Below, in pieces: positions 54,197 through 63,780 of a stretch of 64,000 bases of DNA (positions are counted from its first letter, which is position 1; each line of letters opens with the position of its first letter). The notes below the pieces were generated by a model, which saw only the letters and a list, made by a program, of their open reading frames with translations, was not told the origin of the DNA and did no database searches. Source of the DNA: Quinella sp. 2Q5 (GTDB taxonomy: Bacteria > Bacillota > Negativicutes > Selenomonadales > Selenomonadaceae); contig JADEZQ010000001.1 in NCBI GenBank assembly GCA_015206785.1, positions 115,393 through 179,392 on the forward strand, read 5' to 3'. The position numbers and the translations under genes are program-made.

Positions 54197-56554
54197 TTGA
54201 GTTGCCTCCTTGGTGATTGTGATTGGAATGATCTCTGTGCGGACTTCGACGCGGCGTTCGATATCTGCGCGGGCGGTTGAGTGATTGACGCGGAAAAATC
54301 TCAGGCGCAGGGCGTTGAGCACGACGCACACGCTCGACAGGCTCATTGCCGCGGCACCGATAATCGGAGAGAGCTTGAGCCCGAACGCCGGATAAAAAAT
54401 CCCCGCCGCCAACGGAATGCACACGACGTTATAAAAGAACGCCCAGAACAAATTTTGGCGAATGTTGGTCATAACCGCGCGGCTCAGTCGAATTGCGCTG
54501 ACGGCGTCGAGTAAATCGTTGCGAACCAGAACCGCGCCCGCGCTCTCGATTGCGACGTCTGTGCCCGCGCCGATGGCGATGCCGACGTCCGCGGCGACGA
54601 GTGCAGGTGCGTCGTTTATGCCGTCGCCGATCATTGCGACCTTGCGACCCGTCGACTGCAGCCGCTGAATTTCGCGAGCCTTGCCGTCGGGGAGGACGCC
54701 CGCCACGACGTTATCAATGCCGAGTTGCCGCGCGAGTGCTTGAGCCGTCCGCTCGTTGTCGCCCGTCAACATGATAACATCAACGCCGAGATTTTTGAAC
54801 TGCTCCACCGCCTGAGCCGAAGATTTTTTCGCAACGTCCGCCGCCGCGATGACGCCGAGAATTTTTTCGCCACGCGCGAAGATGATCGGAGTCTTGCCCT
54901 CGTCGGCGAGCGCAGAAATTTTTTCGCCCAGCACTTCGACATTGAAGCCGACCTCCGCCAAAAAATTTTCGTTGCCGGCAAAACATTCGACGCCGCCAAT
55001 CGTCCCGCGCACGCCGCGTCCGAATATGGCTTGGAAATTTTCTGCGGCGGGCGGAGAAATTTTTTCGTCGCGTGCGTAATCGGTGACAGCCTTCGCCAAC
55101 GGATGTTCGCTCCTCGATTCAAGCGCCGCGGCAATCGTCAACAGCTCCTCGACGCCGCCGCAAGCGATGATGTCCGTGACGAACGGTTTGCCCACGGTGA
55201 GCGTGCCGGTCTTGTCCACGACGACGGTATCAATCGCGTGCGCCGCCTCCAGAGCCTCGCCGCTCTTGATGAGGATGCCGTTCTCAGCACCCTTGCCCGT
55301 GCCGACCATGATAGCGACGGGCGTTGCCAATCCCAACGCACACGGACAGCTGATGACCAGAACCGACACGGCGATTGAGAAGGCGAACTCGACACCCGCG
55401 CCGTTCACGAGCCAGAAACTTCCCGCGGCGATGGCAATCGCGATGACGGTCGGCACGAAGATCCCCGCAACTTTGTCGGCAACCTTGGCGATGGGTGCTT
55501 TGCTGGCTGACGCCTCCTCCACCAGCGCGATGATTTTGCTGATGGCAGTGTCGCCACCGACTTTGTCCGCGCGGAAGGTGACGAAGCCGCTTTGATTGAC
55601 GGTGCCGCCCGTAACGGAGTCGCCGATAATTTTTTCGACGGGCAAGCTCTCGCCGGTGATTGCAGATTCGTCAACGGTTGTCGCCCCGTCAATGACAACG
55701 CCGTCCGCCGCGAAGCTCTCGCCGGGTCTGACGACAACTTCATCGCCGACGACGAGTTCAACCGCAGGGATCGTGACTTCCTCTCCGCCGCGCAGAACGT
55801 TCGCAGTCTTCGGCGCAAGATTCACGAGCTTTTCCACAGCGGCGGAAGTCTTGCCCTTAGCGCGAGCCTCAAAAAATTTCCCGACGGTGATGAGCGTGAC
55901 AATCATGCCCGCGGACTCGAAGTACAGGTTGCGGCTGTATTCGTCGACAAGATTCATGTCGCCGACGCCGAGACCCTGACCGATTCTTATCAGCGCGAAC
56001 GCCCCGAACATTGCCGCCGCCATTGAGCCGAGCCCGACGAGACTGTCCATATTCGGCGCGCCGCGGAACAGATTGCGGAAGCCGTTGACGTAATATTTTC
56101 GGTTGAGGTACATAATCGGCAGCACCAGCAGAAATTGCACGAAGGCGAACGTCACGGCGTTTGCCCGCCCGTCGAAAAGCTCCGCGACGATTTTCGGCGT
56201 CGGCAGCGGCAACATGTTGTGCATCGCGATATAAACCGTCGGCACCAAAAAAATTATCGACCACAAAAGCCGCGTGCGCATCTCGGAAATTTCGCGGTCA
56301 ATCGTGCGCACGGGTGACGTCGAAGTTTTTGCGGCGGAAATTTTTTTCGGGCTCGCGCCGTAGCCCGCGTTGATGACGGCGTCGATTATCTGCGCGGCGG
56401 AAATCTTTGCCTCGTCGAAGGTGACTTGCATTGAGTTGGTGAGCAGATTGACGCTGACGTTTTGCTCGCCGACAATTTTGCCGACAGCCCGCTCCACTCG
56501 CGCCGAACACGCCGAACAGCTCATGCCGGTCACGTCAAAAGTTTCCTTCATCAT
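53993..56554 (-). CDS. copA: Cu+-exporting P1B-type ATPase with C-terminal HMA domain
   Basis: 853 residues from ATG 56554 (GGGGGG upstream; ATG 56551 is the alternative). Order: N-terminal HMA domain with copper site GMSCSACS, eight membrane segments, TGES actuator motif, CPC in VISCPCALGLATP, DKTGT phosphorylation site, HP in SEHPLAKA, GDGINDAP hinge. After the last helices a 35-residue linker leads to a second HMA domain (EGMMCKHCQKH) at the very C-terminus. The linker holds a perfect ribosome site (see the internal copZ). Its ATG overlaps the stop of the decayed gene upstream. Confidence 0.95.
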   Translation of the reverse strand: MMKETFDVTGMSCSACSARVERAVGKIVGEQNVSVNLLTNSMQVTFDEAKISAAQIIDAVINAGYGASPKKISAAKTSTSPVRTIDREISEMRTRLLWSIIFLVPTVYIAMHNMLPLPTPKIVAELFDGRANAVTFAFVQFLLVLPIMYLNRKYYVNGFRNLFRGAPNMDSLVGLGSMAAAMFGAFALIRIGQGLGVGDMNLVDEYSRNLYFESAGMIVTLITVGKFFEARAKGKTSAAVEKLVNLAPKTANVLRGGEEVTIPAVELVVGDEVVVRPGESFAADGVVIDGATTVDESAITGESLPVEKIIGDSVTGGTVNQSGFVTFRADKVGGDTAISKIIALVEEASASKAPIAKVADKVAGIFVPTVIAIAIAAGSFWLVNGAGVEFAFSIAVSVLVISCPCALGLATPVAIMVGTGKGAENGILIKSGEALEAAHAIDTVVVDKTGTLTVGKPFVTDIIACGGVEELLTIAAALESRSEHPLAKAVTDYARDEKISPPAAENFQAIFGRGVRGTIGGVECFAGNENFLAEVGFNVEVLGEKISALADEGKTPIIFARGEKILGVIAAADVAKKSSAQAVEQFKNLGVDVIMLTGDNERTAQALARQLGIDNVVAGVLPDGKAREIQRLQSTGRKVAMIGDGINDAPALVAADVGIAIGAGTDVAIESAGAVLVRNDLLDAVSAIRLSRAVMTNIRQNLFWAFFYNVVCIPLAAGIFYPAFGLKLSPIIGAAAMSLSSVCVVLNALRLRFFRVNHSTARADIERRVEVRTEIIPITITKEATQMQTTLKVEGMMCKHCQKHVHDALAKMDGVTGVDVSLETNTATVTATKEIPADDFAKVIANAGYELVR

Positions 56555-57800
56555 TAAATCCCCCCAATGAACATGATGGGCAGCTCCTTGATTCGCAGGC
56601 GGTTGTTCATGAGCCAAACGGAAAACATTCTTTCCGCCAGGAAGCTCATCAACCTGCGCGGCATCCACGAGAAATTTTGCAACGAAGCCGTCCGCAAAGC
56701 TTCGCGCGTCGCGTCAATGATGAACGAGAACAACCACTTGCAATAGGCGTCGAAAACGTCGCGGCGCGTCACGAACATATTGCACTTGTAGAACGTCGTG
56801 GAGTTCAACACATAGTCGAACGCGTCAAGATAATCGGGCTGAACTTGCAGGAGATATTTTCGGATGATCGCCTCGCCGAGCTTGGTGAGTTCAACGCCGC
56901 AATCACCTTAGATATATTCACGCTGATTACGTTTGCTGCGGTGCAAGACGGCAATAACGGCGCGCCCCGCGTGAATGATCTTGTAGCCTTCGGGCAACTT
57001 TCCGTCGTGAGGAGTGGGCTTGTGCGTGACGACGTAGATGCAGAAATTTTCTTTGGGCTTATGTCGTTGAAGGAAGAACCAATTGCCCGCCGCCGTCCGT
57101 AAGCCGTTACCTGCGGCGAAGTTTTTGACGTTGGCAAAAATATATTTTTCGAGTTCGGAGCCGGTGCGTGCGAAAGTTATCACGAGGTCGGCAAACTTTT
57201 CCAGGAAGACGAATTCGCTCAAAAAGTCGTTCGGCTCTCTCTCGGCGATGAGCCGTCCCTTGGCAAAGCACGCGTCGACGTCAAGCAGGGTTTTGACTTT
57301 GGTCTTCAGAAACGTGAGCAGCTTATGTTCGGCTTCAGTGTCGTAGAAAATTCGCGCGGCGTGTTCCTGAATTGCTCAAGCGTGATGACCTTCGGCGAAC
57401 GAAAACCAATCGAACGCATGCCAACGGAGAAGGTGTGGAACTCTCGGAGCGAATTGAAAACCAGATAGTCGATGTCGCCCGCGCAACGATTCAGCAGGTC
57501 GTTGAGGTTTTGAATCTTGCCGTCGAGAAAAATTTTTTTGTCCTGCAAGAAGTTCAGCGGCTGACCGATTTCCTCCCGCAAAAAAAATTGACGACCGTAA
57601 AAATTTTACAGCCGCCGAAAAATTTTTCAAGCGTCGCGTCAGATGTTCGTCGGAGTTTTCTTGCCGTATAGAAGCATGTCGAATGGGTCGTAGGTGAACG
57701 GCTCGCCCTGCGCAAATTTATTGACGGTGCCCCAGAACTTTGCGCCCGCCGTCGGATTGATATGCCACGCCGAATCCAAATCGCCCAGAACTTTCAGCAC
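56554..57800 (-). pseudogene. decayed glycan-related gene with C-terminal DUF4422 domain
   Basis: Protein-like pieces follow each other on the minus strand. GTG 57800, three bases after ileS, opens VLKVLGDLDSAWHINPTAGA and ends in TGA at 57639. After a frame change, QPLNFLQDKKIFLDGKIQNL to KVITLEQFR is read to about 57345. After another frame change ARIFYDTEAEHKLLTF leads to FVFLEKFADLVI and NFCIYVVTHKPTP, stopped by TAA at 56908. In the same frame GDCGVELTKLGE, FDYVLNSTTFYKCNMFV and SFLAERMFSVWLMNNR continue to 56554. The last parts look like the start and end of a DUF4422 (glycosyltransferase-like) domain with about 100 middle residues missing. The stop overlaps the copA start. Confidence 0.72.
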
Positions 57801-57803
57801 GCG

Positions 57804-60800
57804 TCAAAGCCTCTCGACGCCGAGGGAAATTTTTTCGCCATTGATATCCCATTCCTTGGCGGCGGCGTCGGCGAAGATGATTTCGTCGGCGAGCGTGACC
57901 GATTGAATTTCCTGCGCGTTGCGGCGAATGATGTCGGCGAGCTTGTCGTTGCCCGCGGCGAAAATTTTTATGCGGTCGGTGACTTCGAAGTCGCTATCGC
58001 GGCGCATGACCTGCACCTTGCTGATGATTTCGCGGACGAAACCTTCTTCGATGAGCGCGGGCGTGAGCGTCGTCGACAACGCAATCGAGATATCGGCGTC
58101 GCTCTGGCAGTTGAAGCCTTCGGTCTGCGTGATGATGATTTCAATGTCCTCCGCCGTCAACGTGATGTCGCCGAGCTTAAGTTCGCCGGTCCTGTCGAGT
58201 TCGAGCTTAGCGGCGGCACCGTCAAGTTTTTCGAGCGCGGATTTGACTTCGCCCATGCGCTTGCCGACCTTCTTGCCGAGCACGCGGAAGTTGGGCTTGA
58301 AGTTGTAGCGGATGAATTCGCCCATGTCGTCGCGGAATTCGACGCGCTTAACGTTGAGTTCGTCGGCGATGATGTCCGTGAAGAATTTCGGCAACGTCTG
58401 TCCCTTGACGAACATATCGGCGACGGGCTGGCGGTTCTTGATGTTGGAAGCGTTGCGGGCGGCGCGGCCGAGCACGACGATCTTCAACACGGCGTCCATG
58501 TTGCGTTCGAGTTCGGCGTCAATGAATTTATCGTCGGCTTGCGGATAGTCGCACAGGTGAACGGATTCAGGTGCGGCACTGTCGATTGAGCAGACCAGGT
58601 TGCGATAAATGTTTTCCGTGATGAACGGCACCATCGGCGCGGCGGCTTTGGCGAGCGTGACCAGCGCGGTGTACAGCGTCATGTAAGCGTTGATCTTGTC
58701 TTGAGCCATGCCCTTTGCCCAAAAACGCGAACGACTGCGGCGCACGTACCAGTTGCTCAGCTCGTCGACGAAATCTTGCAACGCCCGCGCAGTTTCGGGC
58801 ACCTTGTAATTGGTCAGCGCGTCGTCGACGGTCTTGACCATCGTGTTCAGACGCGAGAGGAGCCACTTATCCATCACGGAAAGCTTGTCGTAGTCGAGCG
58901 TGTATTTCGTGGCGTCGAATTCGTCGATATTGGCGTACAGCACGAAGAACGCGTACGTGTTCCACAGCGTGCCGAGGAACTTGCGCTGACCTTCAGTGAC
59001 GGCACCATCATGGAAACGATTCGGCAGCCACGGCGCGGAGTTCTCGTAGAAGTACCAGCGGATAGCGTCGGCACCGTGCTTGGCGAGAGTTTCCATCGGC
59101 GCGACGGCGTTGCCCTTCGATTTGGACATCTTCTGCCCGTCCTTGTCGAGCACCAATCCGAGCACGATGCAGTTCTTAAACGCGGTGTCGTCGAAAATCA
59201 GCGTGGAGATCGCCATCAGCGAATAGAACCAGCCGCGCGTTTGATCGACCGCCTCGCTGATGAAGTCCGCGGGAAAATGTTCGTGGAAGAATTCTTTGTT
59301 CTCGAACGGGTAATGGAACTGCGCGAAGGGCATTGCGCCCGAATCAAACCAGCAGTCAATGACTTCGGGCACGCGATGCATTTGCTTGCCGCACTTGGGG
59401 CAGGGGAAGGTTACCGCGTCGATATACGGGCGGTGCAATTCGATATCGTCGGGGCAGTTCGTTGACAGCTGCTTGAGCTCCGCGATTGAGCCGATTGAAT
59501 GTTGGTGACCGCATTCGCACTCCCAGATGTTGAGCGGCGTGCCCCAGTAGCGGTTGCGGCTGATACCCCAATCCTGCACGTGCTCCAGCCAATCGCCGAA
59601 ACGTCCCTTGCCAATCGTCGGGGGAATCCAGTTAACTTTCGCGTTGTTCTTGAGCAGGTCGTCCTTGACGGCGGTCATCTTGATAAACCACGATTCGCGG
59701 GCGTAATAAATCAGCGGCGTGTCACATCTCCAGCAATGCGGATAGCTGTGTTCGAACGGCGGAGCCTTGAACAGTTTGCCGGATTGTTTCAGATCGGCGA
59801 GAATCAGCGGATCGGCGTCCTTAACGAAAGTTCCCGCCCAATAAGTTTCGGCAGTCATATTGCCCTTGCCGTCGACGAACTGCACGAACGGGATATCATA
59901 TTTGCGGCAGACGCGGTTGTCGTCCTCGCCGAAGGCGGGCGCGCAATGGACAATGCCCGTGCCGTCCTCGGTGGTGACGTAATCGTCGCAGGTGACGTAG
60001 TGAGCAGCCTTGCCGGAACGTTTGACAATCTCGTCGGCGAAGGGATACAGCGGCTCATATTTGCGATACTCCAAGTCCTTGCCCTTGCATGTCGACAGAA
60101 TTTCCCGTTCGCCTTCCACGCCGTCAAAGACCTTGTCGACGAGAGCTTGCGCCAGAATGTAAACCGTGTCGCCGACGCGAATCTTGACGTAATCGACTTT
60201 GGGATTGACGCACAGGCACAGGTTAGACGGCAACGTCCAAGGCGTCGTCGTCCAGGCAAGGAAGTAAGCATCTTCGTCGGCGACTTTGAACTTGACGACG
60301 GCGGAACGTTCCTTGACGTCTTTGTAGCCGAGCGCGACTTCGTGGCTGGAAAGCGGCGTTCCACAGCGCGGGCAATACGGAACGACCTTGTGACCCTTGT
60401 AGAGCAGACCGCGATCCCAAATCTGTTTCAAAGCCCACCATTCGGATTCGATGTAGTTGTTCTCGTAGGTGATGTAGGGGTTGTCCATATCCGCCCAGAA
60501 GCCGACGACGCCGCTGAATTCTTCCCACATGGTTTTATACTTCCAGACGGACTCGCGGCACTTCTTGATGAACGGCTCCATACCGTAAGCTTCAATCTGC
60601 TCCTTGCCGTTGATGCCGATGAGCTTTTCGACCTCCAGCTCGACCGGCAGACCGTGCGTATCCCAACCGGCTTTGCGCAGAACTTTTTGCCCCTTCATGG
60701 AGTGATAGCGCGGGAACAAATCCTTGATGACGCGTGTCAGAACGTGCCCGATGTGCGGCTGACCGTTGGCGGTGGGCGGTCCGTCGTAGAAGGTGTATTC

Positions 60801-60920
60801 GTCGCAGCCTTCGCGGTTATCGATTGCCTTCTGCGCGATGTTGTGCTGTGCCCAAAAGTTTTCGACTTCCTTCTCGCGGCCGGCGAAGTTCAAATTGGTT
60901 TCAACCTTGCGATATAACAA
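57804..60920 (-). CDS. ileS: isoleucyl-tRNA synthetase, type 2
   Basis: 1038 residues from TTG 60920. Class I motifs HIGH (residues 56-59, in GQPHIGHVLT) and KMSKS (near 595, in DGQKMSKSKGN) are intact; GWDTHGLPVELEVEK and the long C-terminal region point to the IleS2 (eukaryote-like) branch, many members of which resist mupirocin. The CP1 editing domain is present (TTEDGTGIVHCAPAFGEDD). No T-box leader precedes it. Confidence 0.95.
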   Translation of the reverse strand: MLYRKVETNLNFAGREKEVENFWAQHNIAQKAIDNREGCDEYTFYDGPPTANGQPHIGHVLTRVIKDLFPRYHSMKGQKVLRKAGWDTHGLPVELEVEKLIGINGKEQIEAYGMEPFIKKCRESVWKYKTMWEEFSGVVGFWADMDNPYITYENNYIESEWWALKQIWDRGLLYKGHKVVPYCPRCGTPLSSHEVALGYKDVKERSAVVKFKVADEDAYFLAWTTTPWTLPSNLCLCVNPKVDYVKIRVGDTVYILAQALVDKVFDGVEGEREILSTCKGKDLEYRKYEPLYPFADEIVKRSGKAAHYVTCDDYVTTEDGTGIVHCAPAFGEDDNRVCRKYDIPFVQFVDGKGNMTAETYWAGTFVKDADPLILADLKQSGKLFKAPPFEHSYPHCWRCDTPLIYYARESWFIKMTAVKDDLLKNNAKVNWIPPTIGKGRFGDWLEHVQDWGISRNRYWGTPLNIWECECGHQHSIGSIAELKQLSTNCPDDIELHRPYIDAVTFPCPKCGKQMHRVPEVIDCWFDSGAMPFAQFHYPFENKEFFHEHFPADFISEAVDQTRGWFYSLMAISTLIFDDTAFKNCIVLGLVLDKDGQKMSKSKGNAVAPMETLAKHGADAIRWYFYENSAPWLPNRFHDGAVTEGQRKFLGTLWNTYAFFVLYANIDEFDATKYTLDYDKLSVMDKWLLSRLNTMVKTVDDALTNYKVPETARALQDFVDELSNWYVRRSRSRFWAKGMAQDKINAYMTLYTALVTLAKAAAPMVPFITENIYRNLVCSIDSAAPESVHLCDYPQADDKFIDAELERNMDAVLKIVVLGRAARNASNIKNRQPVADMFVKGQTLPKFFTDIIADELNVKRVEFRDDMGEFIRYNFKPNFRVLGKKVGKRMGEVKSALEKLDGAAAKLELDRTGELKLGDITLTAEDIEIIITQTEGFNCQSDADISIALSTTLTPALIEEGFVREIISKVQVMRRDSDFEVTDRIKIFAAGNDKLADIIRRNAQEIQSVTLADEIIFADAAAKEWDINGEKISLGVERL

Positions 60921-60952
60921 AACGTCTTCCTCCTCGTGATGTCAATGCGGCA

Positions 60953-60981
60953 ATTCTAATTCATTCGCGCAAGATTATCAA
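60953..60981 (-). promoter_or_regulatory. sigma-A promoter of ileS
   Basis: On the minus strand TTGATA (60976-60981) and TAGAAT (60953-60958) are separated by 17 bp, about 25 bases before the ribosome site GGAGGAAG. Confidence 0.75.
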
Positions 60982-60996
60982 GCCGCCGCGCCTCGG

Positions 60997-63033
60997 TCAA
61001 TCCTGCCAAACTTTCTTGTACGCCTTCGGTCTGAACTGCACGAAGTCTTTCGTCGGCTCGTAACCGTTGTCGATGAGCAGTTGGCGAATCTCGGCGTAGT
61101 TGTCGTTGTCCGCCACGACGATAAAATTTTCGTCGCGCTTGAAGTCGAGCATGTTGTCGGCTTGAGGATTGACAACGGCGGAAATTTTCTCGTTGCCCAA
61201 GAACAAATTGCAACAGGCGGTGACGAGTTCAAGAAAATCTTTCCCGAAGACGACGACCTTGCGACCGTTCAAAACTTTGTGCAACATGGGCGGCTTTGTG
61301 AGCGGCAGAAATTTTTGCATTGCCTCGGCGATATTGACGAACAAACGGAACGCCGTCTGCGCCTTCAGGTGGAAGATGTAGTTGGTGATGTCGTCGAGGG
61401 AGCGAACGACCTTGTCCATGCTGACGGCGGCGAATTTGTCGGGACGAACTTTGCACAGCAGATCGATGGCGGCGTTAAGCTTGAAGATTTGTTCGCGGAC
61501 TTCGGGGCAATGCGGCAGGTTTTCGCGGAAGAAATCAATCGTCGGGGCTTTTACCAGGATGATGCGAGTTTTAGCGGGGAGTTTGGCGGCAATCCAAATC
61601 AGATTCTCCGCGAAGCGTTCGGGCGCGATGAAGTGACCTTCGCTGAAATTTTCGGCAAGCCAGGCGCGTTGCTCGTCGTCGGTAGCGGCTCGACCTTCCG
61701 TGATGTTTATGACGCTCGTGCTGCCGAAGACCTTCGCCGGACTCAAAATCACGCGCAGATTCGGATCGCGCTTGTGCTCGTAAATTTTGAAGACCATATC
61801 GTCGTGGAAGGAGAGGATGACATAATCCCACGCCGCGTTGAAAATTTCGGACTTGAAGACGTTGTGGCGGGTGTAGTTGTGGAAGTGGCGTTGGCAAAAA
61901 TTTTTCTCGTCGTCGGTCATGTCCAACGAGGAGCGGATGTATTCGGTGCCGACGTTGACGCCGCGCTCATTGCCGACGAAGACATTGCACTCGTAGAAGA
62001 AATTGTTGTTCGGCAGCGAGAAGAGCCCGATTGCGTGAAACAAATCGCACGCACCGAGAGCGAAGATGTTGACCTGAGAATCGGGCGTCAAAATTTTTTC
62101 GATGGACTCTTCGGGGAATTTGTTCTTGTCGTCTTTGGTGATGATGCTGATGTAGTCGATTTGCTGTTCGCGTGAGAGTTTCGTCGCCGTGTCCCCGACC
62201 AAAGCAATCTGCGGGAAGCCCAGATGTTGCCAGACGAACTGCTCAATGCCCATGTTGATGACGCGGCACGAGAAGACGAAGTGAATCAGGCGGTACATAT
62301 ACTTCGAGTAGAAGCCGATGTAGCCGTAGTCGCCGAAGTTGTCCGTCGCGCGGACAAGTCTGGTGTCAACGTCGGGATCGTGCACCACTTCAAACAGCTC
62401 GGCTCTCGTCATTCGGTTCTTGGTGAAGTTGAGCTGATTGGTGCGTTCCGTCAGCTCGCAGAGCCTGTCGAAAAGTTCTTTGGTCGTGACGGGCACGAAC
62501 TCTATGCGAATGTTGCTCGCGCGCAGAAAATCTTCGTTGGAGGCGAACGACCGGCGACGTTGAGATTTGCGTTCAAGCTGCTTGTACTGATTCAGGCGCG
62601 GATGAGTTTTGTCGACTTTGGCGGTGACGGGAATTGCGCTGAAAAAATTTTCGCACTCGTCGGCGGGCAGGACGGTTATGTCGGGGTTGTAGTGCTGAAC
62701 TTCGCGAAGGTTTGCAGGCTCGTCGTCGATGAAGACGGTGTTCGCCGCGCGAAGGTGCATTTCGTCCAGCAGAGCTTGCACCGTCGTACCTTTGGGCGCG
62801 AAACTGATCTTCGGGAAGACGAAGTATTCCCACAAGCCCATATCGATCAGCGCGTGTTTGGCGTCGTCGAAATTATTTTTGGAGCAGATGGAATTCACGA
62901 CGCCGATATCAGTCAACGCTTTGATTATCTCGGCACGCTTCGGAAACATATCAACCGCGTCGCCTTCAGCCAGAGTGCCGCGCCAAAGAGTGTTGTCCAA
63001 GTCCCAGATGACAAGCTTGAGTTCGTTGGACAT
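60997..63033 (-). CDS. FkbH-like multidomain protein (HAD-IIIC + acyltransferase-like + SGNH-like)
   Basis: 678 residues from ATG 63033 (AAGGAG upstream). The N-terminal HAD-IIIC (FkbH) domain has DLDNTLWRGTL, SICSKNNF and FIDDEPANLREV. A GNAT-like region follows (LTERTNQLNFTKNRMTRAEL, FGDYGYIGFYS, about residues 190-290). The middle (from about 330) resembles an SGNH-type region (FALGACDLFHAIGL), and the C-terminus a small nucleotide-binding-like domain (RKVVVFGKDFLELVTACCN). FkbH proteins load glyceryl or amino-acid-derived groups in polyketide and surface-glycan synthesis; the partner carrier protein is not visible here. It may belong to capsule or LPS modification. Confidence 0.82.
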   Translation of the reverse strand: MSNELKLVIWDLDNTLWRGTLAEGDAVDMFPKRAEIIKALTDIGVVNSICSKNNFDDAKHALIDMGLWEYFVFPKISFAPKGTTVQALLDEMHLRAANTVFIDDEPANLREVQHYNPDITVLPADECENFFSAIPVTAKVDKTHPRLNQYKQLERKSQRRRSFASNEDFLRASNIRIEFVPVTTKELFDRLCELTERTNQLNFTKNRMTRAELFEVVHDPDVDTRLVRATDNFGDYGYIGFYSKYMYRLIHFVFSCRVINMGIEQFVWQHLGFPQIALVGDTATKLSREQQIDYISIITKDDKNKFPEESIEKILTPDSQVNIFALGACDLFHAIGLFSLPNNNFFYECNVFVGNERGVNVGTEYIRSSLDMTDDEKNFCQRHFHNYTRHNVFKSEIFNAAWDYVILSFHDDMVFKIYEHKRDPNLRVILSPAKVFGSTSVINITEGRAATDDEQRAWLAENFSEGHFIAPERFAENLIWIAAKLPAKTRIILVKAPTIDFFRENLPHCPEVREQIFKLNAAIDLLCKVRPDKFAAVSMDKVVRSLDDITNYIFHLKAQTAFRLFVNIAEAMQKFLPLTKPPMLHKVLNGRKVVVFGKDFLELVTACCNLFLGNEKISAVVNPQADNMLDFKRDENFIVVADNDNYAEIRQLLIDNGYEPTKDFVQFRPKAYKKVWQD

Positions 63034-63080
63034 GTCAATCAATCTCCTTTCGTGTCGGCGAAAAAATTCAGCACGCAAAT

Positions 63081-63107
63081 CAAAAGCCGCCCCCCGCGGA
63101 AGGCGAC
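63081..63107 (-). terminator. terminator after the NYN gene
   Basis: On the minus strand GTCGCC pairs with GGCGGC (one G-T pair) around a ten-base loop, followed by TTTTGATTTG. The T run is short. Confidence 0.6.
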
Positions 63108-63123
63108 TCCGTTGAATCGAACA

Positions 63124-63669
63124 TCAGTCGGATAAAGTTTTCTCTATGAAATCATGATCGATTGGCGTGGCGATATCAGTGGTCTTGAGAAGTTCAACAG
63201 TCGTGGAGCCGTTCAAGTAAAACAGCTCAACGACGACGCCTTCGTTCTTGACAACTTGAATTGCCGGGATCAAATCCGAATCGCCGGTCATTATCTTGGC
63301 TTGAGTTATCAAATGCTTTGCACTCAACGTGACGAGGTCAATCGCCATCAAAACATCCACTTGCTTCTGAACAAATTCAAATTCGCCGTTCGGCTTGATG
63401 TATTGCTTGAGCATGCCGAACTTGCACTCGAACTGCGGCAACGACTGCAGATAGTCGAAGAATTTGTCTTGCCGCGACTGTCTGACTTCGTCCTCCTGCT
63501 CGTGTCCCTCTCGTATGAGGCTTCGGCAGTCGTAATAATACGCTCGAAGCAATTGGTCTCTGCCTTTCATGAGTTCGATAAGCTTTGTGTGATTGATTCG
63601 CGGTCTGGAAAAGCTCGACAGAATTTTTTGGAGATATCCGCCGTCGATGAAACAGGCAACCTTTTCCAT
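63124..63669 (-). CDS. NYN-domain (LabA/DUF88-type) ribonuclease-like protein
   Basis: 181 residues. The PIN-like NYN fold has its acidic residues in CFIDGGYLQ, KQVDVLMAIDL and MTGDSDLIPAI, which coordinate the metal for RNA cleavage in relatives. GVVVELFYL is the last strand. AAGGAGG precedes ATG 63669. It stands alone between two terminator-like hairpins, next to an insertion sequence. Role unknown; some relatives belong to RNA decay or defence systems. Confidence 0.9.
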   Translation of the reverse strand: MEKVACFIDGGYLQKILSSFSRPRINHTKLIELMKGRDQLLRAYYYDCRSLIREGHEQEDEVRQSRQDKFFDYLQSLPQFECKFGMLKQYIKPNGEFEFVQKQVDVLMAIDLVTLSAKHLITQAKIMTGDSDLIPAIQVVKNEGVVVELFYLNGSTTVELLKTTDIATPIDHDFIEKTLSD

Positions 63670-63691
63670 GATGCAATCCTCCTTAGAATTT

Positions 63692-63723
63692 AAATGCCCG
63701 TTTCGGAAAGGAGACGGGCATTT
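63692..63723. terminator. ten-base-pair hairpin upstream of the NYN gene
   Basis: AAATGCCCGT (63692-63701) pairs with ACGGGCATTT (63714-63723) with a 12-base loop. On the minus strand it lies before the NYN ribosome site and is followed by AAATTC, so it may be the terminator of a gene further right that was displaced by the insertion sequence. Confidence 0.6.
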
Positions 63724-63735
63724 CGCGTTCCCTGA

Positions 63736-63747
63736 GAACAGGTGTTC
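63736..63747. promoter_or_regulatory. possible LexA (DinR-type) operator
   Basis: GAACAGGTGTTC matches the core GAAC-N4-GTTC of Firmicute LexA boxes, including the purine/pyrimidine rule of the centre; the flanking bases are A and A rather than C and G. It lies 34 bases before the transposase start and 67 before the NYN gene start. It might instead be part of the insertion sequence end. Confidence 0.35.
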
Positions 63748-63780
63748 ATAAAGGGTAAAAAGTGATATAGTAAGTGCATT

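Noticed and set aside
57639..57800. 53-codon ORF as an independent gene after ileS
   Set aside because: The following fragments continue the same type of protein in shifted frames, so it is better explained as the start of the pseudogene.
59499..60917. 472-codon plus-strand frame opposite ileS
   Set aside because: Shadow of ileS; no ribosome site, and the ileS motifs on the other strand are intact.
60921..60996. T-box leader for ileS
   Set aside because: The space before ileS is only 76 bases and lacks the T-box sequence and specifier hairpin.
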